This document shows positions 7,855 through 16,613 of a stretch of DNA of 64,000 bases, one piece after another (position 1 is the first letter of the stretch; every line of letters begins with the position of its first letter). The position numbers and the translations under genes were made by a program. This DNA comes from RUG100 sp050953425 (GTDB taxonomy: Bacteria; Bacillota; Clostridia; Peptostreptococcales; Anaerovoracaceae): the NCBI GenBank assembly GCA_050953425.1, contig JBMNMQ010000006.1, positions 124,001-188,000 of the forward strand. The letters run 5' to 3'. The notes below the pieces were generated by a model. That model saw nothing but the letters and a program-made list of their open reading frames with translations, had not been told where the DNA came from and made no database searches.

Positions 7855-8771
7855 TAGCGCAGCGTCCAGAGATAGCGGGCGCCGTGCGCGACCTCCTGCT
7901 CCAGCGATGTCTGGTTATGGCCTCCGCCCTCGTTTTCCCAGTACAGCAGGTTGTCATCCGTGAAAAGCTCCGGAGCGCTTCGGCGCAGCGCTCGGATTTG
8001 CGGCCGGATGCTGTATCTGGTGGCGTCGCTGCCGCCGACCATAGCAACGATTCGAATGTCCTCGGCACGACATCCGTCCTCCTTCAGCCTGCGCACCAGC
8101 AGCGCGGCGGCATCGGCGGTCGAGGCCGCCTTCGTCGCCCGGTTCAGCCAGCAGTCGCCCGCCATCGGCAGAAAACAGGAAAAGTATCGGCTTTGATACG
8201 CCAGTACATCCCAGGTGGTTACGCCGCCCATGGAATATCCGCCGAATGCCCGGTGCCTGCGGCTCCGCCGCAGATCGGCCTCGCTGATACTGTCCGCATA
8301 GGTATGGAAATTTTTCTCCGCTGCCTGGATCAGCCGGTGCAGTTCCTTTGCGGCAAAAAAGTGATTCAGCGGGTAATCGGCGCTGTAATCGGCCGTCACA
8401 TAGGATCGATCCGGATAATAGGTCGGAAACACCACCAGTGCCGGCCGCATCCGACCGGTTTGCATCCAGTCGTCAAAGAGCGGCTCCATGGCTTCCGCCA
8501 GCTGTTCGCCGCTGCCTCCGGATCCGTGCATCAGGTAGAGAATGTTCATCGGTTTTGCGGCATCGTAGGAAGCCGGAACATAGATAACGGCGTTTTTTTC
8601 ATAGCTGTTTCCCGCCCAGCGGATGCGATAGGAAATTGTCTCCAGGTGCCCCTGCGCTTCTTTCTGCGGTTCCGTCCGAAGGGTGAGCTGGCGGAAGGAG
8701 ACGGTCAGCAGTACGAGGAGGAGTACCGCAGCCGCAAGGGTCAGAATGATGGAAAGGGTTTTTCTGTTCAT
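7854..8771 (-). CDS. Membrane-anchored alpha/beta-hydrolase, feruloyl/acetyl esterase type
   Basis: A 305-residue esterase of the PF00756-like family (feruloyl, acetyl-xylan and S-formylglutathione esterases). A single N-terminal hydrophobic segment (residues 5-26) suggests export and anchoring, with no lipobox Cys. MNILYLMHGSGGSG is the oxyanion strand, GGYSMGG near residue 178 holds the catalytic Ser in GxSxG, and GGHNQT near residue 287 supplies the His. The acid is probably the Asp in the VGGSDATR loop. The gene starts 26 bp after the SDR gene, so the two are probably co-transcribed. Natural substrate unknown. Confidence 0.8.
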   Translation of the reverse strand: MNRKTLSIILTLAAAVLLLVLLTVSFRQLTLRTEPQKEAQGHLETISYRIRWAGNSYEKNAVIYVPASYDAAKPMNILYLMHGSGGSGEQLAEAMEPLFDDWMQTGRMRPALVVFPTYYPDRSYVTADYSADYPLNHFFAAKELHRLIQAAEKNFHTYADSISEADLRRSRRHRAFGGYSMGGVTTWDVLAYQSRYFSCFLPMAGDCWLNRATKAASTADAAALLVRRLKEDGCRAEDIRIVAMVGGSDATRYSIRPQIRALRRSAPELFTDDNLLYWENEGGGHNQTSLEQEVAHGARYLWTLR

Positions 8772-8797
8772 GCCTCGCTGCCTGCCTTTCCCGTGCC

Positions 8798-9625
8798 TCA
8801 GTCAAAGTCCGACTGCGTGCTCGTGTCTTTCCACGCGCGCAGCTCCCGCAGCCGTTCCTGCAGGGTCGCTTCTGCCGCCCGCACCGCGTCGCTGCCGAGA
8901 AGAAGCCGGAACGGCGCCTGCGGCAGCAGAGCTGTTCGGACAATGAGTTCTCCGCACTTGTCCGGATCCCCGGGCTGGTCATGGCGATCCCGTATCTGCT
9001 CTTTGCGGTATTTTGCGGCAATGCTGTCATAAGCGGAGAGGGAGATTCCGGTTCCTTCCATGCGCTCTCCGAAAAAGCCCGTGCGCATCGCACCCGGTTC
9101 GATGAGCATCGTGCGGATCCCGAAAGGCGCGATCTCCTTTTGCAGCGCTTCCACGGCCAGCTCCAGCGCTCCCTTGGCGGCCGAGTAATACCCGTTTCCC
9201 AGCGCGCCGCGGACAGCTCCGATGGAAGTTACACAGAGGAGCAGGCCGTGGCGCTGTGCCCGCATTTTCGGCAGCACCAGCTTGATGAGCTCCATCGGAG
9301 CGAAGAACACTTCTTCGAACAGCCGGTGCACCTGATCCGGATCGCTCTCTTCAATGGCAGCGCGGTAACCGTGTCCGGCGTTGTTGACGAGTACGTCAAT
9401 GCGCCCGAATCTCTCGCAGGCTTCGGCGACGGCGGCACGCAGGGTTTCCGGCTTTGCCAGGTCGAGCGGCACCGCCAGCGCTCTGCCCGGATATTCCGCT
9501 GCAAAATGTTCGACTCGTTCTTTCTTCCTGGCTGTTACGACAGCGCAGTCGCCGCTTTTCAGCACAGCTCCGGCAATGCCCTGGCCAAGGCCGCTGGAAC
9601 AGCCGGTGATAAACCAGATACGCAT
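8798..9625 (-). CDS. Short-chain dehydrogenase/reductase
   Basis: A classical SDR oxidoreductase of 275 residues. The N-terminus has the cofactor motif TGCSSGLGQG and ARKKER, where the basic residues suggest NADP preference. Next come VLVNNAGHGY (NNAG), CVTSIG with the catalytic Ser, and YYSAAK with the catalytic Tyr and Lys. IEPGAMRTGFFG is the usual post-catalytic loop. GAAAGGAG lies 8 bp before the ATG. It is the first gene of a probable two-gene unit with the esterase. Substrate cannot be inferred. Confidence 0.87.
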   Translation of the reverse strand: MRIWFITGCSSGLGQGIAGAVLKSGDCAVVTARKKERVEHFAAEYPGRALAVPLDLAKPETLRAAVAEACERFGRIDVLVNNAGHGYRAAIEESDPDQVHRLFEEVFFAPMELIKLVLPKMRAQRHGLLLCVTSIGAVRGALGNGYYSAAKGALELAVEALQKEIAPFGIRTMLIEPGAMRTGFFGERMEGTGISLSAYDSIAAKYRKEQIRDRHDQPGDPDKCGELIVRTALLPQAPFRLLLGSDAVRAAEATLQERLRELRAWKDTSTQSDFD

Positions 9626-9777
9626 GTTCCTTCTCCTTTCAGCGATTGATTCGGTCGGCAGGCTGCTGCGGAGGGCAGTGCGAGCCCGGTTCGGCCGCCG
9701 CTGCCGGCTGATCTCGGACGCCGTCGGAGCGGCCGCTTTACTGCAGTCAAACCGGCAGCGATGTGCGGACTGCGGCG

Positions 9778-10175
9778 TCAGAGCAGGTTGCAGGGGATCA
9801 TCGAGTTCTTCTCATCAACGGGGAAGACGCGGTCTGTCATGCAGATGATGCCGCCCGTTCCAACTTCGACGCCGGCTTTCCGCAGAACGGAGTACGTTCT
9901 CACCGCCCGTCGATCCGGCGCGGCGGCTTTCTTAATTTCGAATGGATGCAGCAGCCCGCCCGCTTCCAGAATGAAAATAATCTCCTTTTGATTAGTGTCG
10001 CGATAGAAGGACAGACGGCTTTTCTCCGCAGCGTATTCGCTCGCGCGCAGCATCTCGCCGACAATGTAATTATGGTCGTCTTTCCGACCTGCCGCGCTCC
10101 GGTCACCAGGATGGCTTTGAAGGCGCGGTTGACATTGCGGAATTTTCGCTCCAGTTCGCGCTTGATGTAATTCAT
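9778..10175 (-). pseudogene. Decayed AAA ATPase with DUF4143
   Basis: The two ends of a AAA/DUF4143 ATPase are visible with most of the middle deleted. The N-terminus (ATG at 10175) reads MNYIKRELERKFRNVNRAFK and contains the Walker A motif VTGARQVGKTT. The C-terminus lies in another frame (9778-10053) as FYRDTNQKEIIFILEAGG and HPFEIKKA, the DUF4143 tail. Intact members are around 400 residues; about 130 codons remain and the frame is broken. The upstream palindromes are still recognisable. Confidence 0.78.
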
Positions 10176-10187
10176 GTCTGCCGCTCC

Positions 10188-10300
10188 GTTTTTAGTTTCA
10201 TTTAGTGTGCATCGTGAATCTAACAAAATTTATCATTGCCTTGGGCCGGACACAAGGTAAATGTCAGTTTAATTTAGCATGCATCGTAAATTAAACTAAC
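10188..10300. promoter_or_regulatory. Two operator-like palindromes upstream of the decayed ATPase
   Basis: The stronger element is AGTTTAATTTA (starting near 10267), about 10 bp, then TAAATTAAACT: a perfect 11-bp inverted repeat. A diverged copy (AGTTTCATTTAGTGTGCATC) lies at about 10193-10225, next to the ATPase start. A third, mutated copy lies at about 13750-13790. They may be operators or the hairpin of a convergent terminator; which is not decided by sequence. Confidence 0.5.
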
Positions 10301-10408
10301 TTTTGCTGTATATGCATCTCCCCGAGACGGGACAGGGCGGTTTTTTACGGGAAATTTTCTGCAGGCGGTTTATTGCGGATCGTTTTCGGCGGGCCGCCTT
10401 CTGCAGGC

Positions 10409-11047
10409 TCAGTCGCTGCTGATGAAGCTGGTGTTGATGCGCGCTTCCTGCTCCGGCACGGTCACGCCGGCCTTTCTGCCGGCGTCGATGCTCTTCAGAA
10501 GCCAGGCCATGTTTCTGCCGAGCACGCGCATGATCTGCAGCCCTTCCTTGTCCTTTTTCACGTCCTCCGGCGTCTGCCCGTGCACCATGTTCCAGTACCG
10601 CGATGAGACGACCGGCATCTGTGCATAGAGCAGGTACTTGTTCAGCTCTTCCAGTGCTGCCGTCGTGCCGGCGCGTCTGGCCGAGACAACGGCGGCACCC
10701 GGTTTGAACTGGAAGCGATGCAGTCCGGAGAACTGATCGACGAAGAACAGGCGCGTCATAAAGGCGATCATGGAAGCCGCCGCAGACGCGAAATGAACCG
10801 GAGCCCCGAACACAAAGCCGTCATACTCTGCGGCGAGATCCAGAAACGCATTGACCGAGTCGTCATAATGACATTTGCCGGCGCGGCTGCAGTATCCGCA
10901 GCCGAGACATCCTGTCAGCGGCTTGCTGCCGATCCAGAAGTCTTCTGTCTGAATTCCTTCTTTTTCCAGGGCGGCCCCGACTTCACGGAGGGCCGTATAG
11001 GTGCAGCCCCTGTGGTGCGGGCTGCCGTTGACCAGTACTACTTTCAT
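10409..11047 (-). CDS. Flavodoxin-fold NAD(P)H FMN reductase / iron-sulfur flavoprotein
   Basis: A 212-residue flavodoxin-like reductase. MKVVLVNGSPHHRGCTYTAL is the FMN phosphate loop, and GCLGCGYCSRAGKC near residues 46-60 is a four-Cys cluster like that of iron-sulfur flavoproteins. APVHFASAAASMIAFMTRLFF is the flavin-contact segment. It starts 32 bp after the EFR1-type ferredoxin gene and probably shares its promoter, giving a small redox operon. The tail EQEARINTSFISSD recurs as a decayed copy near 13845-13885. Confidence 0.82.
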   Translation of the reverse strand: MKVVLVNGSPHHRGCTYTALREVGAALEKEGIQTEDFWIGSKPLTGCLGCGYCSRAGKCHYDDSVNAFLDLAAEYDGFVFGAPVHFASAAASMIAFMTRLFFVDQFSGLHRFQFKPGAAVVSARRAGTTAALEELNKYLLYAQMPVVSSRYWNMVHGQTPEDVKKDKEGLQIMRVLGRNMAWLLKSIDAGRKAGVTVPEQEARINTSFISSD

Positions 11048-11079
11048 GGTGTTACTCCTTTATCTGCCGAAAAGGCGGT

Positions 11080-11955
11080 TTAATATTGATTTCCGACATA
11101 CAGAGCGGACTGCTTTTTAGCTCTGCTGTCGTGCTTCGCCGCCGCGGCCGGCATTCGGCTTTCGGCGGTTCGACTCCTGCGATTGGCGCGAACCAGATCG
11201 GTCAGGGATACGTGTTCGTTGCGATAGCGGGCGTGCGGGTTCGGCTCCGTAAACCCGAAGACGGAATTCACTTTGATGGCGCCCTCCGGACAGGCGTGTG
11301 CGCACGCCATGCATGCCTGGCAGTGATCGTCGATCCGCACGGCACGATGCCGCTCCAGATGCAGGCATCCGGCGGGACAGACCCTGGTGCAGATGCCGCA
11401 GCCGAGGCACTGATCGGTAAAGGTGAAATCGGCCCACACGGTTTCCGGCCTGCCGTGCACGGCGGCAAGGTATTCGGCATGTGCGCGGCGGTCAGCTTCT
11501 GTGACCTCTTCGATGCGGTGTCGCCCGGCGGCGAGGTCGGCGCGGATGTCGGCCAGCTGCTCTTCCACGTGCTTGTCCAGTCGAACCTGTTTTTCCATGT
11601 CAAAGGCGGGCAGAAAATTGTCAGCCATGAGGAGTGTACGGATGCAGTCGACTCTTTTCCCTGCCCGGCGGAAAACATTCTGCGCCAGTTCCACGGCGTT
11701 GGCATGCCGGTTTCCGTAGGTCAGAATCAAATACAGATAATCGGTGTCAAATTCCGCTCTGTCGATGAACTCCTTCACCATCCGCGGCAGTTCGTGCCCG
11801 TAGATCGGGGCGGCAATGCCGATTTGCTCCGACTTGAAATGCAGCCCTCCGGCCGTTTCCTCGCGGTCCATGACCTGCGGGATGCTGACGGCGTCCGCGT
11901 CAAGGCTTCTGGCCGCATAGAGACTGTTCCCCGTGGCGGAAAAATAAAAAATCAT
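11080..11955 (-). CDS. EFR1-family flavodoxin/ferredoxin fusion
   Basis: A 291-residue electron-transfer protein. The N-terminal flavodoxin-like domain begins MIFYFSATGNSLYAAR, with IGIAAPIYGHELPRMVKEFI as second flavin loop. The C-terminal half carries two 4Fe-4S motifs, CLGCGICTRVCPAGC and CQACMACAHACPEGA. The ATG at 11955 has AAGGAG upstream; the longer in-frame extension is not family-like. Divergent from the alcohol dehydrogenase, with the two predicted promoters in the gap. The last 30 residues are basic and unconserved-looking. Physiological partner unknown. Confidence 0.87.
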   Translation of the reverse strand: MIFYFSATGNSLYAARSLDADAVSIPQVMDREETAGGLHFKSEQIGIAAPIYGHELPRMVKEFIDRAEFDTDYLYLILTYGNRHANAVELAQNVFRRAGKRVDCIRTLLMADNFLPAFDMEKQVRLDKHVEEQLADIRADLAAGRHRIEEVTEADRRAHAEYLAAVHGRPETVWADFTFTDQCLGCGICTRVCPAGCLHLERHRAVRIDDHCQACMACAHACPEGAIKVNSVFGFTEPNPHARYRNEHVSLTDLVRANRRSRTAESRMPAAAAKHDSRAKKQSALYVGNQY

Positions 11956-12048
11956 TCGCTGTTCTCCTTCTGCTGTCCAGCCGGCATTGAGGCCGGAATG
12001 TCGACGATATGTCCGCATCGCGGCATGCGGAGATCCTCCGCACTTTGT

Positions 12049-12163
12049 ATGTTACACAAAAACGCCGTCGAAGTACAATATTGTTTCTGCAATCAGCTAT
12101 TCAGAATATGCATGCAGCGTTTCGAAATCAATATTGTACTTTTCGGCTGCTCGGGGATAGAAT
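12049..12163. promoter_or_regulatory. Divergent promoter pair with shared ATATTGTAC boxes
   Basis: AAGTACAATATTG (12071-12083) and CAATATTGTACTT (12129-12141) are a perfect 13-bp inverted pair. Each contains the -35 of one divergent promoter. Toward the ferredoxin gene: TTGTAC (12078-12073), 18 bp, TAACAT (12054-12049). Toward the alcohol dehydrogenase: TTGTAC (12134-12139), 18 bp, TAGAAT (12158-12163). The same layout precedes the two flavodoxin lipoprotein genes at 14.5 and 16.6 kb. Confidence 0.6.
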
Positions 12164-12274
12164 CAAAATCGGAAACCGGGAGCCGTGTGCCCGAAAACGC
12201 ATGGTTCCGTGACGGTCGGCGAACCCGGCGGTCCGCCGTCCCGTTCAGGCACAGAACAGCAGGAGGTGCGAACC

Positions 12275-13462
12275 ATGAAAGCGTTTCAGTATTCAGGCAT
12301 GCCCAAAGTCTATTTCGGTGAGGGAGCGCTCGGCACGGCGCTGCCGCAGGAGCTTCCCCGGGTCGGCAGCAGGGTGCTGCTCGCCTATGGCGGCGGGTCC
12401 ATTAAAAAGAACGGAATTTACGAAGCGGTGATGCAGCTGCTCCGCGAGAACGGAAAGACGGTCACGGAGTTCAGCGGCATTATGGCCAATCCGACCTATG
12501 CCAAGGTGCGGGAAGGCGCGGCACTGGCCGCAAAAAACAGGATCGACTTCATCCTTGCGGTCGGCGGCGGTTCTGTCATCGACTGCTGCAAGGTGGTCAG
12601 CGCGCAGGTCGGAATGGAAGAGGACATCTGGACGGAAGAAAATGAAAAGCACCGTTTCCCGACACAGTTCATCCCTCTCGGCGCGGTGACAACGGTTTCC
12701 GGTACCGGCTCTGAAATGAACAACGGTGCCGTGATCACCAATGAAGAAACGAAACAGAAAAACGGCATGGTCGGTGTGCGGGCGGAGTTTGTCGTACTCG
12801 ACCCTTCCTATACGCTGACGGTACCGATGACGCAGGCGGTTTCCGGTGCGTTCGATACACTCTCCCACTGCATGGAGACGTATTTCGGCAAACCGGCGGA
12901 GACCAATGTGTCGGATGAAATGAACGAAGCCGTCATGCGCAGCGTCATTGCCGGCATCCGTGCCATGATCCGCGACCCGCAGGATGCCGCCGTCCGCTCG
13001 GAGCTCATGTGGGCTTCTTCGATGGCGGAAAACGGCGTGCTCAAGATCGGCAAGCAGACGGATTTCCAGAATCATATGATCGAGCACCAGCTCGGCGCCT
13101 ATACGGACTGCAATCACGGTCAGGGGCTGGCGGTCATTCACCCGGCTGTGTACCGGCATCTCGTCAGAGACAATACGGCCAAGTTCGTCCGCTTTGCGAA
13201 GGAAGTCTGGCATTTGTCCGCCGACGGCAGGACCGAGGAAGAACTCGCGCTGGCCGGCATTCGGGCACTGGCGGATTTCATCGCCGAAATCGGCCTGCCG
13301 ACGACGCTGACGGAATTGAAAGCGAACCTGCGCCCCGGCAGCCCGGATCCGACCGACCGGGCTCTGCTGCGCAGCGTCGCGGACAGCACTGTTCTCACGG
13401 ACGGATGCGCACGCCGGCTGACGGCTGACGAAATCTTTGAGATCCTCACCGAATGCATCTGA
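12275..13462 (+). CDS. Iron-containing alcohol dehydrogenase (butanol dehydrogenase/YqhD-like)
   Basis: A group III, metal-dependent alcohol dehydrogenase of 395 residues, reducing aldehydes with NAD(P)H. AYGGGSIKKNG and ILAVGGGSVIDCCK are the nucleotide-binding segments, VTTVSGTGSEMN follows, and the metal ligands are in SGAFDTLSHCMETY and MIEHQLGAYTDCNHGQGLA. Length and motifs match BdhA/YqhD-type enzymes. The ATG at 12275 follows AGGAGG. With the neighbouring SDR and flavin reductases it suggests aldehyde or electrophile detoxification, an inference from context. Confidence 0.9.
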   Translation: MKAFQYSGMPKVYFGEGALGTALPQELPRVGSRVLLAYGGGSIKKNGIYEAVMQLLRENGKTVTEFSGIMANPTYAKVREGAALAAKNRIDFILAVGGGSVIDCCKVVSAQVGMEEDIWTEENEKHRFPTQFIPLGAVTTVSGTGSEMNNGAVITNEETKQKNGMVGVRAEFVVLDPSYTLTVPMTQAVSGAFDTLSHCMETYFGKPAETNVSDEMNEAVMRSVIAGIRAMIRDPQDAAVRSELMWASSMAENGVLKIGKQTDFQNHMIEHQLGAYTDCNHGQGLAVIHPAVYRHLVRDNTAKFVRFAKEVWHLSADGRTEEELALAGIRALADFIAEIGLPTTLTELKANLRPGSPDPTDRALLRSVADSTVLTDGCARRLTADEIFEILTECI

Positions 13463-13696
13463 GAAGACACATTCTGAGCAGGCACATGAGTCTGCCCTGT
13501 TTTGCGGCCGGCAGCGCGGATCCCTCTTTGTACACGGCAGATCCACTCTGAATCCGACCGGCAGAAAGAGCCGTGCTCACCGCGCTATGAAGCAATTTGA
13601 CGGGACCGCTTCGAGACGATTCCGGGCACATCCGTGATCGTTCCGGCGGCGGCCGCTCCTGCTGCGCGACCGCTGTTCCATCGAACAGCCGGTGTG

Positions 13697-13890
13697 CATC
13701 GGATTCTAACCGGATTTTATCATTGCCGCGCACCGGACGTAAGAAAAAAGCCAGTTTCATTTGCTGTACGTCGCAAACAAAACTGACTTTTGCGGAATGT
13801 GCCTCCTCTGCGTGCGGAACAGGGCGATTTTCCGCGGGCTCAGTTGTTCTGATGAAATCGATGTCGATGCGCGCTTCCTGCTCCGGCCCT
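13697..13890 (-). pseudogene. Decayed duplicate of the 10.2-10.46 kb segment, including a flavodoxin tail
   Basis: This region parallels 10206-10460: the TTTATCATTGCC stretch, an inverted repeat (CAGTTT-CA-TTTGC then GCAAA-CA-AAACTG), the ACAGGGCG...TTTT block, and then the last codons of a flavodoxin gene (EQEARIDIDFIRTT compared with EQEARINTSFISSD in the intact gene). A one-base loss removes the original stop. The rest of that gene is gone, and an unrelated flavodoxin lipoprotein gene begins right after. The remainder of 13463-13896 shows no gene. Confidence 0.65.
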
Positions 13891-13896
13891 CGACGT

Positions 13897-14490
13897 TCAC
13901 TCTTTTACGGCGGTCCCGGCCCAGGAAGCGACCTCCGATTCATCCGGCGGTGACGAGAACCTCTTCCCTTTCTGCCAGTCGCCGCTGCCGGCCATCTTTC
14001 TCAGGTTTTCGGCGCTCTCGCTGATTCCCGAGGATGAGGAGGTGCAGAACGGGATTACCTTTTTCCCGGAAAAATCATTTTCCTGCACGAACCGGTTGAT
14101 CGGCCAGGCGGAGTCTCCCCACCAGATCGGATATCCCAGAAAGATTGTATCGTAGGAATCCCAGTTATCGACTTTGGTTGTTTTCAGTTTTACCTGGTCC
14201 TGCAGTTTTTCGCTGTCGCGCTCTTTGACGACGCGGCTGTTTTCGTCGTTCCAGTCAAGATCTTCGTCGCTGTACGGTTCTTCCGGCGTGATTTCAAAAA
14301 TGTCTGCATCCAGCGTATCCGCAATGGTTTCGGCGGCTGATTTCGTATTGCCGGTGGCGGAAAAATACACGACCAGCACTTTGGCGTTCGCTGCCGTGCC
14401 GCTGCTTCCCGACTTCGCATCGGAGCCGCATCCCGCCAGCAGACCCGCTGCGAGCATCAGGCTGAGCAGAAGCAGAAATACTTTTTTCAT
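13897..14490 (-). CDS. Flavodoxin-like lipoprotein (paralogue A)
   Basis: A 197-residue exported flavodoxin (PF12682-like). The signal peptide MKKVFLLLLSLMLAAGLLAG is followed by a lipobox Cys (LLAGC), so the protein should be tethered to the outer face of the membrane. VLVVYFSATGNTKSAAETIA is the FMN phosphate loop, YDTIFLGYPIWWGDSAWPI the second flavin loop, and KVIPFCTSSSSGISES the third. It is close to the 16.5-kb paralogue, and the two flank the LysR gene. Likely role: extracytoplasmic flavin electron transfer; partner unknown. Confidence 0.88.
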   Translation of the reverse strand: MKKVFLLLLSLMLAAGLLAGCGSDAKSGSSGTAANAKVLVVYFSATGNTKSAAETIADTLDADIFEITPEEPYSDEDLDWNDENSRVVKERDSEKLQDQVKLKTTKVDNWDSYDTIFLGYPIWWGDSAWPINRFVQENDFSGKKVIPFCTSSSSGISESAENLRKMAGSGDWQKGKRFSSPPDESEVASWAGTAVKE

Positions 14491-14564
14491 GGGGTACCTC
14501 CAATCAGATATATGCTTTCGTCATTTCCGCAGATCGCGGTGACGCTCCCCCCCATTACCATTCT

Positions 14565-14594
14565 ATCATAGCCGATGCTCGTGCATTTGTAAAA
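14565..14594 (-). promoter_or_regulatory. Promoter of flavodoxin lipoprotein A
   Basis: TTTTAC (14594-14589), 18 bp, TATGAT (14570-14565) on the minus strand. The -35 is embedded in GATATTTTAC, preceded by TGCGGATCT. This aligns closely with the promoter at 16614-16643. Confidence 0.58.
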
Positions 14595-14756
14595 TATCAG
14601 ATCCGCATTGCGGCTTTCACGCTGTGCATGGCGGAAAACGGCGCCCCCGATCTCTCCGATCCCGTGATATCGTGACGGCGCAGAACGGCCGGCTCACAGC
14701 GGAGACGGCGGAAACGGGTGCCGCCGTAACAGCAGGCAGCCCGACGCATAATGCGA

Positions 14757-15626
14757 TTACGCGAAGGCTGCTTTCAGTTTGCTGCGCAGGGATGCTTTGC
14801 AGGCGAGATAGTATGTGACGTTGACCTCGGGATCGGTGATCGGTATCGCGACGCGCTGCTCGGAAGAAGGCATGTCCTTTACGGTAATGTCGGTAACAAA
14901 GCAGGACAGTACGGAGTTTTCCACCAGTTCCCGGAACGAGTAGCGCTCGTTCTGCACCAGAAAACGGGAATCCGGCATCTTTTCCCGCACGATCTCCGCC
15001 CAGAATCCGATGTCGGAAAACAGCAGCAGATTTTCTCCGTTCAGATCGGCCAGGGTCAGAGCTTCGCGGCCGGCCAGCGGGTGGTCGGCGGGCAGGAAAA
15101 ACAGCAGGTGCTCTTCGCCGATCGGTTCGGCATAGCAGGAGGCTGCGCGGCTGCTGCCGCCCTCATTGTCCCGGGCGCGAGCCGTCGGATCATAGGGCAG
15201 GATAATCAGCTGATAAACGTCTGCTTCCAGTCCCTTTTCCAGATCCGTCGGCAGTCCGGTTTCGGAGGAAAGCATTTTTTCGGGGAAAGCCCGGGAGAGT
15301 CTGCCGATCAGTCCCGGCAGCTCGACGACAGCGGCCGTGCCGATCGCGATGGTGCGGCTTGCCCTGTCGTGCGCCCGGACCCGTGCAATCATTCCCTCTG
15401 TCTGCTTCAGCAGCAGCTTGATTTCTTCGGCCGCCAGCCTGCCGCTGTCGTTCAGGCTGATGCTGTTTTTCGTGCGGTGAAAGAGCGGAATGCCGAACAC
15501 TTCCTCCGCCTTTTTCATCGCCCGTGTAATGGTCGGCTGTGAGATGGTAAACTGTTCGGCGACTTCGGTCAGCGTTCCGTATTCGGAAAACGCCGCAAAA
15601 TACTGCAGTTCTTCGTAGGTAAGCAT
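14757..15626 (-). CDS. LysR-family transcriptional regulator
   Basis: A 289-residue LysR regulator. The N-terminal winged helix has LQYFAAFSEYGTLTEVAEQF and TISQPTITRAMKKAEEVFGIPLF. The C-terminal substrate-binding domain runs from about residue 90 (RTIAIGTAAVVELPGLIGRL) onward and includes LLFFLPADHPLAGREALTL. A minus-strand TATACT lies upstream near 15700. It sits between two flavodoxin lipoprotein paralogues whose promoters share a box with the 12.1-kb divergent promoters, so it is the natural candidate regulator of that set. The effector is unknown. Confidence 0.9.
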   Translation of the reverse strand: MLTYEELQYFAAFSEYGTLTEVAEQFTISQPTITRAMKKAEEVFGIPLFHRTKNSISLNDSGRLAAEEIKLLLKQTEGMIARVRAHDRASRTIAIGTAAVVELPGLIGRLSRAFPEKMLSSETGLPTDLEKGLEADVYQLIILPYDPTARARDNEGGSSRAASCYAEPIGEEHLLFFLPADHPLAGREALTLADLNGENLLLFSDIGFWAEIVREKMPDSRFLVQNERYSFRELVENSVLSCFVTDITVKDMPSSEQRVAIPITDPEVNVTYYLACKASLRSKLKAAFA

Positions 15627-15788
15627 CGCTTCTCCTCTATTCTCCTCGTGCTGATCGCGAAATTCCGGACCGGTTCCGCGGCGGTCTGCTTACAGAAGAG
15701 TATACTCTGCGGCAGGTGCTTTGAAAAGACCCGCTATTATTTTTCTGCATGGTACGCTGCTTTCCCCCGCGTGGCATATGATGCGAAA

Positions 15789-15830
15789 ATCCCCGTGAAC
15801 GGGCAGAATGATCTGACGGTTCACGGGGAT
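15789..15830 (-). terminator. Terminator downstream of flavodoxin lipoprotein B
   Basis: Perfect 12-bp inverted repeat ATCCCCGTGAAC / GTTCACGGGGAT (15789-15800 and 15819-15830) with an 18-nt loop. On the minus strand it is followed by a short U4 tract. It is placed to end transcripts from the 15.9-16.5 kb gene. Nothing else was seen in the 318-bp gap 15627-15944 except the LysR promoter region. Confidence 0.6.
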
Positions 15831-15944
15831 GACGACCGCGTGGAAAGGAGCCGCCGCGACAGGGAAACGGCTCCCTTTTTCTGCATGGAAGAAGCCTCTG
15901 CCGGCGAACTCGCGGCACGGCTGCCGCCGGTGCGGCAGCACCTG

Positions 15945-16538
15945 CTATTCCGCAGCGGTTTTGGCCCAGGAGGCCACTTCCGATTCATCCGGTGGGGAAG
16001 AAAATCTCTGCCCCTGCTGCCAGTCGCCGGTACCGGCCATTTTTTCCAGATTGCTGCCGCTGTCCCCGATGTCGGAGGAGGACGATGTGCAGAACGGGAT
16101 TACTTTCTTCCCGGAAAAATCGTTTTTCTGTACAAACTGGTTCACCGGCCAGGCGGCACCGCCCCACCAGATCGGGTATCCCAGGAATACGGTATCGTAT
16201 GAATCCCAGTTGTCGACCGCCGTTGTCTTCAGTTCCACCTGATCCTGCAGTTTTTCGTTGTCGTGTTCTCTGACGACGCGGCTGCTGCTGCTGGTCCAGT
16301 CGAGATCTTCGTCGGTATACGGCTCCTTCGGCGTAATTTCAAACGTGTCGGCGTCCAGCGTATCCGCAATGGTCTTGGCGGCCGACTCCGTGTTGCCGGT
16401 CGCGGAATAGTAAACGACCAGAATTCCGGATGTCGACCCGGCGTCGCTGCTGTCGCTGCTTTCCGTACTGGCGCCGCACCCGGCCAGCAGGCCCGCCGCA
16501 AGCACAAGGCCGATCAGGGCCGCAATCACTTTTTTCAT
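15945..16538 (-). CDS. Flavodoxin-like lipoprotein (paralogue B)
   Basis: A 197-residue lipoprotein closely related to the 13.9-kb gene. The lipoprotein signal is MKKVIAALIGLVLAAGLLAGC. A Ser-rich linker precedes ILVVYYSATGNTESAAKTIA (FMN phosphate loop), YDTVFLGYPIWWGGAAWPV and KVIPFCTSSSSDIGDS. The ATG at 16538 has AAGGAGG upstream; an in-frame extension upstream lacks a signal peptide and was rejected. The two copies share promoters as well as coding sequence, so this is a gene duplication with its control region. Confidence 0.88.
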   Translation of the reverse strand: MKKVIAALIGLVLAAGLLAGCGASTESSDSSDAGSTSGILVVYYSATGNTESAAKTIADTLDADTFEITPKEPYTDEDLDWTSSSSRVVREHDNEKLQDQVELKTTAVDNWDSYDTVFLGYPIWWGGAAWPVNQFVQKNDFSGKKVIPFCTSSSSDIGDSGSNLEKMAGTGDWQQGQRFSSPPDESEVASWAKTAAE

Positions 16539-16613
16539 GTTCTGCCTCCTTTTCCGATCCTTGCTGTCGTCACCCGTCAGCTGCTGCGGTGACGTGTTCC
16601 CAAGTACAAGGTA

